NCBI GenBank assembly: GCA_022800935.1
Contig: JAAWRH010000022.1
Location: 1 to 62,364, forward strand
Reading direction: 5' to 3'
DNA: 62,364 nt
Source: Oscillospiraceae bacterium
GTDB lineage: Bacteria > Bacillota > Clostridia > Oscillospirales > Ruminococcaceae
The position numbers and the translations under genes are program-made. The notes under the pieces were generated by a model, which saw nothing but the letters and a program-made list of their open reading frames with translations, was not told the DNA's origin and ran no database searches. Positions 47,762 to 55,695 of this stretch are shown here, piece by piece (positions within the stretch are counted from its first letter, which is position 1; each line of letters opens with the position of its first letter).

Positions 47762-49690
47762 ATGAGCAAAGATAAAAAAAGGACTGGACCCTTTGCCTGG
47801 ATCGGCAGTCTCTTTATGGGTTCCGATTGGGGAACCAAGGACGACCGGTACGACAGCCCCGGCAAGCTGGCGGTCAAGCGCTTTTTTCACAAACCCCTTG
47901 CCACCGGCGCGGTGATTGTGCTGGCAGGGCTGTTTCTGTTCGCTTTCATTGGTTCCGCCATTTCCCCAGCAAACCTGACCGAGACGGGCAGCGAGGCCAT
48001 GCACACCAACGTCCCCCCCACCAACAGCCTGATGAAGCTGCCCGAAAGCATGAAGGCGGACACTGTGGACATCTCTTCCCGCGGCACCTTTACCATAGGC
48101 GTGGACAAGGACGGCAAGGTGCATATGTGGGGCCATTACTTCAACACCTCCGGCAACCCGGCTAAGGACGTTATGAACATCCCGGAGGAGGTTCAAAACT
48201 CGAAGATTATCCACGTTGCCGCCGGCTCCGACCACTGCGTGGCTATCAGTGAGGAGGGCCGCGTTTACGCCTGGGGCGAAAACGACAACGGCCAGTACGG
48301 CCTGGACGGCAGTATGGTTGCTTCCGCCCGCAGGCAGCCGGATGAGCTGCTGGAGGGCACCATCGACGCCTCCGCGGTGCGCCAGCTCATCTGCGGCAAC
48401 CAGGTGACCGCCATCCTCATGGAGGACGGCACCGTCTACGCCTGGGGCAACGACGGCCTGGCCGCCACCAACCTTTCCTCGGTCATCAAGCACGGCAAAA
48501 AGGAAGGAAAGCTGGAAAAGCTGGCCTTTACCAACGACGGCATCTATGGCATTGACGAACACGGCGCTTTCGTCTACGGCAAGAGCACCAAGTTCAACAC
48601 CATCAGTACCACAGACGAAAACGGAAAGGTCACTACCTTTGACCTTATCGAATACATCGGCGAACGCAAGGTGGAGGACATCGCCGCCACCGGCAACGCC
48701 ATCGCCCTGGTGCTGGACGACGGCGAGATTGTCGTCTCCGGCATGAAGGACCCCCTGCCCACCCTGGAGGAGGGCGAGGAGGCGGTATCCGTCTCCGGCG
48801 GCACCCGCCATTTTGCCATGGTCACCGATAAGGGCCGGGCTTACGCCTGGGGCCAGAACTTCCGCGACCAGTGCAATGTCCCCAAAGAACTCCAGCAGGA
48901 GGGCGCGGTGGACCAGGTGATTTCCAGCGGCTTCCAGAACTACGCCTTTAAGAACGGCCAGTATGTAGGGGCCTGGGGCCTCAAGGGCTACCTGATGGGC
49001 ACCGACGACATGGGCCGCGATCTCTTCAACCGCATTATGAACGGCGGCCGGATGACCATGACCATCGGCGCGGTTGCCGTTATCATCTCCACCATCCTGG
49101 GGGTTGTCATCGGCTGTATCTCCGGGTATTTCGGCGGCAAGGTGGATATGCTGCTGATGCGTATCGCCGAAATTTTCGGCTCTATCCCCTTCCTGCCCTT
49201 TGCCCTCTGCCTGTCGGCCATCTTCCAGTCCAGCGATTTGCAGGAAAACACACGTATCTTTATTATCATGATCATTCTCGGCGTCCTCTCCTGGACGGGA
49301 CTGGCCCGGCTGGTCCGCGGCCAAATACTGGCGGAACGGGAAAAGGAGTTTGTCACCGCCGCCCGCTCCATGGGCATTAAGGAGACCCGCATCGCCTTCC
49401 GCCACATCCTGCCCAACATCGTCACCGTTATTCTGGTCAATGTAACCCTCTCCTTTGCCCGCTGTATGCTGACAGAAAGCTCTCTCTCTTACCTGGGCTT
49501 CGGCGTGCAGCTGCCCCGACCCACCTGGGGCAACATGCTCAACGGGTGCCTCAATGCCATCGTTATCCAGAACTACTGGTGGCGCTGGCTGTTCCCATCT
49601 ATCTTCCTTTCCCTGGCCGTTATCTGCATCAACATTATCGGCGACACACTGCGCGATGTGCTCGATCCTAAGTCGGAGGTGGAAAAATAA
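47762..49690 (+). CDS. DppC-type ABC permease with inserted seven-bladed RCC1-like propeller
   Basis: The 642-residue protein is about twice the normal DppC length. Residues 46-66 are TM1. Residues about 100-406 contain seven spaced blades of RCC1 type, with cores including VHMWG (120), VYAWGENDNGQYG (168), VYAWGNDG (225), FVYGK (270), IVVSG (323), AYAWGQN (360) and GAWG (403). Typical DppC sequence resumes at residue 411 with LMGTDDMGRDLF, followed by five helices and the EAA loop FVTAARSMGIKETRIAFRHI (530-549). The insertion site is the first loop, on the extracytoplasmic side. The propeller could dock the binding protein or select substrates (inference). GGAGG precedes ATG 47762. Confidence 0.92.
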   Translation: MSKDKKRTGPFAWIGSLFMGSDWGTKDDRYDSPGKLAVKRFFHKPLATGAVIVLAGLFLFAFIGSAISPANLTETGSEAMHTNVPPTNSLMKLPESMKADTVDISSRGTFTIGVDKDGKVHMWGHYFNTSGNPAKDVMNIPEEVQNSKIIHVAAGSDHCVAISEEGRVYAWGENDNGQYGLDGSMVASARRQPDELLEGTIDASAVRQLICGNQVTAILMEDGTVYAWGNDGLAATNLSSVIKHGKKEGKLEKLAFTNDGIYGIDEHGAFVYGKSTKFNTISTTDENGKVTTFDLIEYIGERKVEDIAATGNAIALVLDDGEIVVSGMKDPLPTLEEGEEAVSVSGGTRHFAMVTDKGRAYAWGQNFRDQCNVPKELQQEGAVDQVISSGFQNYAFKNGQYVGAWGLKGYLMGTDDMGRDLFNRIMNGGRMTMTIGAVAVIISTILGVVIGCISGYFGGKVDMLLMRIAEIFGSIPFLPFALCLSAIFQSSDLQENTRIFIIMIILGVLSWTGLARLVRGQILAEREKEFVTAARSMGIKETRIAFRHILPNIVTVILVNVTLSFARCMLTESSLSYLGFGVQLPRPTWGNMLNGCLNAIVIQNYWWRWLFPSIFLSLAVICINIIGDTLRDVLDPKSEVEK

Positions 49691-50703
49691 TGCCGCTGCT
49701 TGAAGTAAAGAACCTGAAGACCTTTTTTAAGACGAGAAACGGCATTGTAAAGGCCGTAAACGACGTTACCTATTCCATTGAAAAGGGCAAAACCCTGGGC
49801 ATTGTGGGGGAATCCGGCTCCGGCAAGAGCGTTTCCGCCATGAGCGTCCTGCGGCTGCTGGACGCCAACGGCTACATTGCCGAGGGGACCATCTCCTTTG
49901 ACGGCAAGGACCTGGCGGAGCTGACCACCCAGGAGCTGTACCACATCCGGGGCAACCGCATTTCGGTTATCTTCCAGGAGCCCATGACCAGCCTGAACCC
50001 GGTGTTTTCCATCCAGCGGCAGCTTTCGGAGCCGTTTATGATTCACCAGGGGATGAACAAAAAGCAGGCGCGGGAAAAGAGCATCGAGATGCTCCGGGCT
50101 GTGCAGATACCCAACCCGGAGGCGGTGATCCGCCAGTACCCCCACCAGCTTTCCGGCGGTATGCGCCAGCGGGTGATGATTGCCATGGCCCTGGCCTGTA
50201 AACCGGATATCCTCATCGCCGACGAACCCACCACCGCCCTGGACGTGACCATCCAGGCCCAGATTCTCCACCTGATGAACCAGCTCCAGCGGGAGAACGG
50301 CACCGCCATTATGTTTATCACCCACGACCTGGGGGTTATCAACGAGATGGCCGACGACGTGGTGGTTATGTACTGCGGCCAGGTGGTGGAGCGGGCCCCG
50401 GCCAAGGAAATCTTCACCGACTGCGAGATGAGCCACCCCTACACCGAGGGCTTGATGTTCTCCATCCCCCGCTTAAACGACGACCGCAAAAAGCTGGACC
50501 CCATCCCCGGCGTGGTTCCCCATCCTCTGGACCTGCCCAAGGGCTGTAAATTCGCCCCCCGGTGCAAATACTGCACCCAGAAGTGCATAGACGAGGAGCC
50601 CCAGCTGCTCCCGGTAGGGGAAACGCAGTTTGTCCGCTGCTTCTACCCCAAGAAAGAGGAAAGGAGGAGTGAAGCTCATGGAAAAATTACTGTCCATCCG
50701 TAA
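49690..50703 (+). CDS. Oligopeptide ABC ATPase, DppD type
   Basis: The 337-residue protein has Walker A GESGSGKS, Q-loop VIFQEPMTSLNP, signature LSGGMRQR, Walker B ILIADEPTTALD and switch THDLG. The C-terminal oligopeptide domain has four Cys (CKFAPRCKYCTQKC), as in Fe-S-type DppD. Length is normal. The ATG overlaps the permease stop by one base (TAATG), and its end overlaps the next ATPase gene by 26 bases. Confidence 0.94.
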   Translation: MPLLEVKNLKTFFKTRNGIVKAVNDVTYSIEKGKTLGIVGESGSGKSVSAMSVLRLLDANGYIAEGTISFDGKDLAELTTQELYHIRGNRISVIFQEPMTSLNPVFSIQRQLSEPFMIHQGMNKKQAREKSIEMLRAVQIPNPEAVIRQYPHQLSGGMRQRVMIAMALACKPDILIADEPTTALDVTIQAQILHLMNQLQRENGTAIMFITHDLGVINEMADDVVVMYCGQVVERAPAKEIFTDCEMSHPYTEGLMFSIPRLNDDRKKLDPIPGVVPHPLDLPKGCKFAPRCKYCTQKCIDEEPQLLPVGETQFVRCFYPKKEERRSEAHGKITVHP

Positions 50704-52246
50704 CCTGAAAAAGTATTTTCCCGTTGCCAAGTCGTCCCTGTTCCAGAAGGAAAAGATGTATGTCCGGGCCAACGAGGACATCTCCATCGACATCTATGAG
50801 GGCGAGACCTTCGGCCTGGTGGGCGAGTCCGGCTGCGGCAAGTCCACCCTGGGGCGGGTTCTGCTCCAGCTTTACGACCAGACGGCGGGCAGTACCATGT
50901 ACTATGGCCGCACCCTGGAGAATATCGCCCCCAAGTATGTGATCCACACCCTACAGCACGCGGACAACTACATTGAGAAATACCACAAGGCCATCGCCGC
51001 CGCCAAGGCCCAGACCGAAAAGTGCGACAAGCTGGGGGAGCAGGCGACCTTCTTTGACCTCCAGGAGAAAAACCTGGCCCAGGCGGAGGAGAAAACCGCC
51101 CTGGACAACGTCGTCAAGATACTGGGCGGCTTTATGGTCCGGGATACCCAGAAGGGTGCGGCCCTTCTGCTGGAGCGGTACAGGTGGAGCGTGGCCGCCG
51201 CCAAACAGGTGGCCAAGGCAGAGGACCTCCGCCTGGATATCCAGGCCATGGAGGGGGACTCCGCCCAGTCCGGCAAGGTTGCCCAGCTGAAAGAGGAGCT
51301 TGGCAAGATAGAAAACGCCATCGCCGACCTCCACAAAAAGGAAGCCGCCGCCCAACAGGAGGTTGACAAGGCCAAACAGCCCTACCAGAACGACGAGGAG
51401 TTCCAGCGGTACGAGGCTATGCTGGACAAGGGCATCGACCTGGCCCGGCTGACGGTACAGGAGATGCGCACCCTGCGCAAGGACCTGCAGATCATCTTCC
51501 AGGACCCCTACTCCTCCCTGAACCCCCGCATGACGGTGGGACAGATCATCTCCGAGGGGCTGACCACCCACAAGTTCTTCAAGCCCGGCGCGCTCCAGAT
51601 GAAGGACTACATCTTCCGCAACATGGAGGACTGCGGCCTTCAGGATTATATGTACAACCGGTACCCCCACCAGTTTTCCGGCGGGCAGCGGCAGAGAATC
51701 TGTATTGCCCGCTCCCTGGCGGTAAAGCCCAAGTTCGTGGTCTGTGACGAATGCGTTTCTGCCCTGGACGTTTCCATCCAGTCCCAGATCATCAACCTGC
51801 TCCAGGAGCTGAAGGAGAAGGAAAAGCTGACCTACCTGTTCATCTCCCACAACCTTTCGGTGGTGCGGTACATCTCCGACCGCATCGGGGTGATGTACCT
51901 GGGGAACATGGTGGAGGTGGCGACCACCGACGTGCTGTTTAAGGACCCCCGCCATCCCTACACCATCGCCCTGCTCAGCTCCATCCCCACCACCGACCCG
52001 GACAGCCTGACCAAGGAGCGTATCTACCTGGAGGGCAACATCCCCAGCCCCATCAAGCCGCCGTCCGGGTGCAAGTTCCACACCCGGTGCTTTATGGCCT
52101 GCGACAAGTGCAAGCGGGTGCCGCCGCCCCTGGTAGAGGTGGAGCCGGGGCACTTTGTGGCCTGCCACAACCTGGACCGCAAACTGGACGACGAGGGGAA
52201 CTACCTCTTTGAGGTGGAGACCACCCGCGCGGAAGCCCGGCTGTAA
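50678..52246 (+). CDS. DppF-type ABC ATPase with a large helical insertion
   Basis: The 522-residue protein compares with about 325 for usual DppF. Walker A GESGCGKST is at 49-57. About residues 79-257 are extra and almost purely helical, rich in Ala/Lys/Glu with coiled-coil stretches (VAQLKEELGKIENAIADLHK). The normal fold resumes at LRKDLQIIFQDPYSSLNP, then FSGGQRQR, Walker B FVVCDECVSALD (Cys where Pro is usual) and ISHNL. The insertion lies between Walker A and the Q-loop, so it projects from the nucleotide-binding domain towards the cytoplasm. ATG 50678 follows AGGAGG. Confidence 0.9.
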   Translation: MEKLLSIRNLKKYFPVAKSSLFQKEKMYVRANEDISIDIYEGETFGLVGESGCGKSTLGRVLLQLYDQTAGSTMYYGRTLENIAPKYVIHTLQHADNYIEKYHKAIAAAKAQTEKCDKLGEQATFFDLQEKNLAQAEEKTALDNVVKILGGFMVRDTQKGAALLLERYRWSVAAAKQVAKAEDLRLDIQAMEGDSAQSGKVAQLKEELGKIENAIADLHKKEAAAQQEVDKAKQPYQNDEEFQRYEAMLDKGIDLARLTVQEMRTLRKDLQIIFQDPYSSLNPRMTVGQIISEGLTTHKFFKPGALQMKDYIFRNMEDCGLQDYMYNRYPHQFSGGQRQRICIARSLAVKPKFVVCDECVSALDVSIQSQIINLLQELKEKEKLTYLFISHNLSVVRYISDRIGVMYLGNMVEVATTDVLFKDPRHPYTIALLSSIPTTDPDSLTKERIYLEGNIPSPIKPPSGCKFHTRCFMACDKCKRVPPPLVEVEPGHFVACHNLDRKLDDEGNYLFEVETTRAEARL

Positions 52247-52257
52247 GGGGAAGCCGG

Positions 52258-52458
52258 ATGTTTTGGCAAAAACGGCTGAAGCCGGATGATCCCGCCAAGC
52301 GGGAGGAATTACTGAACGAGATACAGCGGCAGGGCGGCCTGGAAAAGCACGACCTTCTGGCGATGATACTCGCCGGCCTGGGGGTGCTGCTCCCCGTCTG
52401 CCTGGTGGTATTGATCGTTATCGTCTTGATAGCGGGCCTGCCCATATGGCTGGGATAG
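52258..52458 (+). CDS. Small single-pass membrane protein at the end of the transporter operon
   Basis: The 66-residue protein has a charged N-terminal half (KRLKPDDPAKREELLNEIQR) and one long hydrophobic helix (about 33-63). AGGGGAAG precedes the ATG, which lies 11 bases after the DppF stop; a strong terminator follows. No family is recognised. Its place suggests an accessory subunit of the unusual transporter. Confidence 0.7.
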   Translation: MFWQKRLKPDDPAKREELLNEIQRQGGLEKHDLLAMILAGLGVLLPVCLVVLIVIVLIAGLPIWLG

Positions 52459-52473
52459 TTTCGTAAAAAAGGT

Positions 52474-52519
52474 TCGGACCGAAAAACCGGTGTGTACGGT
52501 TTTTCGGTCCGATTTTTTT
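52474..52519 (+). terminator. Strong terminator of the oligopeptide transporter operon
   Basis: TCGGACCGAAAAACCG pairs perfectly with CGGTTTTTCGGTCCGA, followed by seven T. Confidence 0.96.
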
Positions 52520-52668
52520 AAAGGAGAACCGGCAGCGCAAAGTCCAGTCTGTCGAACTTGTTCAGGATATCCAAATCCCATATGATAAAATTGCTGCCCC
52601 AGTAGTAGTTTCCGATGGTCTGCTCCGCCAAGCCCCAGCGCTTGTCCTCCGGGTGGGGGTTGCTTTTC

Positions 52669-52948
52669 TCATAGGTTTTCCTCCCGCCAGGCCATACAGG
52701 TTTGGATTCGCTTGCCGTTGTCGCCCTGCTGGGGGTCGTAGGCGAACTGCTTGAGCAGTTCACAGGGGAACTCCGGGCACTGGCCGCAATGCTGGAGATG
52801 TTTCCCCTCGCAGCAGGATTTTACCGGACATGTGTCCCCCCCAGAAGGGTTTGGAGATTTCACAGCATTTTCCGGAGCACAGGCCGTCGGTTAAGTAATG
52901 GCATTCGTCGCAGCGGATTCCGCAGCGGCTGGATATGATGACAGACAT
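52669..52948 (-). pseudogene. DUF3795 cysteine-rich protein, frameshifted in a G7 tract
   Basis: From ATG 52948 (AAAGGTGG upstream) the frame reads MSVIISSRCGIRCDECHYLT, then CSGKCCEISKPFWG, as in DUF3795 proteins. The family continuation (GDTCPVKSCCEG, HCGQCPEFPCELLKQFAYD, QQGDNGKRIQTC) is present but in another frame. The shift falls in seven consecutive G (plus-strand C at 52836-52842); six would restore one frame of about 92 residues. Nine or more Cys suggest metal binding. It could be a pseudogene, a phase-variable gene or a sequencing error. Confidence 0.82.
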
Positions 52949-52987
52949 AAAGCATCCACCTTTCAAGATGTTATTTCCGCCATTCTA

Positions 52988-53836
52988 TCACAAATCCGGC
53001 GGGAGGTCTTGTAAAAAAGCGACATCCCCTAGGGCAAGCCGCCTGGCCTGGGTCAGGGGGATTCCGTGGAAGCGCTTGAACTCCCGCAGCAGGTGGGACT
53101 GATCGGTATAGCCGAACCGCTCCACCGCGTCCAGCACCCGGAAACCCGGCGACAGCGCCGCCCGCCACAGGCTCTGATATCTTACCAGCTGGGCGAACCG
53201 CTTGGGGGAAAGCCCTGTCTCCTTCAGAAAGACCCGCTGGAGCTGCCGCCCGCTCCACACCGATTCCGAAGCCATTTCCTCCAGGAAGACCCTCCCCCTG
53301 CGCTCCAGGACCTTATAAACGCTGTTCATCAGCCGGGCGTTTAAGGACCGTGTATCCAGGGCCTGGCAGAGCAGCCCTTCGGCGGCGGGGATCCACAGGG
53401 AGGGGGTATCCCGCAGAACCGGCGTCAGCCCCCGGACCAGGCCGGGGAAAAATTCCTCCGCCGGGCGGTAGGCGTTCGCCGAATTCTCCAGGGATTCCCC
53501 GGAAAATATCGCGGCGGCCCAGGCATAAAACCGGATGGCGTACAGCTTTACCCCCTTCCCGGCGTTTTGGACGAAAAGGGGGGCGTCGTTTACCCCGCAG
53601 AAGCTGGCGCGGATATCCGTTTCTCCAGGCGCGCGCTCAAAGAGGACGTCGGCGCAGGTGTCCGGTATGATGGTGGGGACAGGGAACTCCCGGAAATCGT
53701 CCATCTCCCAAAAGCACCGGACAAAGGGGGCCAGCTCCGGGCAGGGGGAAATCTCCCGGTATCCGCCTCCCCCAAAAAGGGAGGCCGAGGCCAGGGGAAG
53801 GTAGATGTGATTCACCGGTAAAACGGATTTCTTCAT
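52988..53836 (-). CDS. AraC-family transcriptional regulator
   Basis: The 282-residue protein has an N-terminal about 150-residue sensor domain (YREISPCPELAPFVRCFWEM, of the DUF6597 type), which is not a cupin of the classical AraC kind. The C-terminal AraC DNA-binding domain ends VLDAVERFGYTDQSHLLREF, KRFHGIPLTQAR. ATG 53836 follows AAGGGGGC. It lies 31 bases after the recombinase gene and may be co-transcribed with it. Its targets are unknown; the DUF3795 gene follows downstream on the same strand. Confidence 0.83.
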   Translation of the reverse strand: MKKSVLPVNHIYLPLASASLFGGGGYREISPCPELAPFVRCFWEMDDFREFPVPTIIPDTCADVLFERAPGETDIRASFCGVNDAPLFVQNAGKGVKLYAIRFYAWAAAIFSGESLENSANAYRPAEEFFPGLVRGLTPVLRDTPSLWIPAAEGLLCQALDTRSLNARLMNSVYKVLERRGRVFLEEMASESVWSGRQLQRVFLKETGLSPKRFAQLVRYQSLWRAALSPGFRVLDAVERFGYTDQSHLLREFKRFHGIPLTQARRLALGDVAFLQDLPPDL

Positions 53837-53867
53837 CAAAACGCCCCCTTGGGAATTTAAAATCTTT

Positions 53868-54473
<606 letters not shown>

Positions 54474-54625
54474 TCAGGTCCCCCCGCTTCGTCTGCTTTC
54501 CTTTGAGCCGGGGCGGGTATATCCGCGGCATCCTGCTGCGGCCCGCGCCGGTTCTTTCGCTTCCTTGCATCAGGAATTATGGGTGGGAAAACTCCTCCAA
54601 AAACGCATGCTGCTTTTATACAGCG

Positions 54626-54650
54626 AAGGCCCCCAGAGCGTGGGGGCCTT
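54626..54650 (-). terminator. Terminator of the MraY-like gene
   Basis: AAGGCCCCCA pairs perfectly with TGGGGGCCTT around a five-base loop. On the minus strand the following bases are CGCTGTATAAAAG, so it is not a classic T-run terminator. Confidence 0.7.
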
Positions 54651-54688
54651 TGGAGTCGCGGAATCAATCAAATGTGTGTACAGCGGTC

Positions 54689-55648
54689 CTATCCCTTTAT
54701 CAGCCAGAGCGCCGTAAAACCAAGGAGCGCCTGCACCGCCGCAAACCGGTACACCGTCTGCGGGTTTGACCAGTCCTTGTTTTTGCGCACATGGTCGTGA
54801 ATGGGCGTCCGGATGCTTTTCAGTATGGAAATTTTTAAAAACCGTTTCAGGGAGATTTTGGCAAGCCCCGCTCCCCCGTCTGCGATGATTACCAGCGCCA
54901 GGGGAATGTACAGAAACGGGTCGCGGGTCTTTAACGCCGCGATGGCGGTGAAAAGCCCCAGGGCCCTGGACCCCGCGTCGCCCATCATCAGGGAGCTGGG
55001 GGAAGTGTTGTACCACAGATAGGCCAGTATGGCGGCCATCATCAGCAGGATTACGCTCTGCCAGCCAGGGTCCACCCCGCCCAGCCGCTGCCCCGCCAGG
55101 TAGAAGGAGCCCAGCGTCACCAGGGAAAGGGTCCCCAGCAGCCCGTCCACACCGTCGGTGCAGTTGGTCACGTTGATGGCGCTCCACAGCAGGATTACTC
55201 CCAGCGTCCCGAACAGCCACACCGGTACCTGCCAGCTTTTGCCCAGCAGGGCGAACCGGACCTCCGTTCCATTAAAGTTGATGTAGGTGACAATGGTCAG
55301 CACCGAAACCGCCAGGTCCAGCAGCCCCTTGCGGTATTCATCCCAGGGGGTGGAGGAGCAGTCGTCCAGAAAGCCGGTCATCATCGACGCGAAGGTCATC
55401 AGCAGGTAGAGGACCATTTCCAGGGAAATAGGGGCGAACAGCAGCGCGGCCGCTGTAAACGCCAGTATAAACAGAAACCCTGCCCCGCGGGGCTTGCCCG
55501 CGGAAAGCTGCCCCTGTACAGCGTATTCCCGCCCCATATCGCGGGGGAGCCGGCGGGAGCCCAGCTGCACTGCCAGGCAGGTGAATACAAAGGCCGCCAG
55601 CACCCCCAGCAGAACGGTGCTGGGGGAGTTCAGGAAAGGCACAAGCAT
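54689..55648 (-). CDS. MraY-like phospho-N-acetylmuramoyl-pentapeptide-transferase homologue
   Basis: The 319-residue protein has about ten membrane helices. It retains MraY signatures: GFLDD near 92, NVTNCTDGVDGL near 155, MGDAGSRALG near 220 and TPIHDHVRKNKDW near 280. Two changes are visible: Lys of the DDxxK motif is Ser, and the HHH loop reads HDH. True MraY attaches the muramyl-pentapeptide to undecaprenyl phosphate. The gene is outside any dcw cluster, so it may be a paralogue with another sugar-phosphate substrate. It follows the P-type-ATPase-like gene by 47 bases. Confidence 0.82.
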   Translation of the reverse strand: MLVPFLNSPSTVLLGVLAAFVFTCLAVQLGSRRLPRDMGREYAVQGQLSAGKPRGAGFLFILAFTAAALLFAPISLEMVLYLLMTFASMMTGFLDDCSSTPWDEYRKGLLDLAVSVLTIVTYINFNGTEVRFALLGKSWQVPVWLFGTLGVILLWSAINVTNCTDGVDGLLGTLSLVTLGSFYLAGQRLGGVDPGWQSVILLMMAAILAYLWYNTSPSSLMMGDAGSRALGLFTAIAALKTRDPFLYIPLALVIIADGGAGLAKISLKRFLKISILKSIRTPIHDHVRKNKDWSNPQTVYRFAAVQALLGFTALWLIKG

Positions 55649-55695
55649 CCTTTTTCATCCCTTCATTTTCAATGTGGGGGGCCGGAGGCCGCTCC

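Noticed and set aside
47735-49405. 556-codon minus-strand open frame
   Set aside because: It is antisense to the propeller-bearing permease gene and has no ribosome site.
50951-52168. 405-codon minus-strand open frame
   Set aside because: It is antisense to the long DppF gene; the sense frame carries all ABC motifs.
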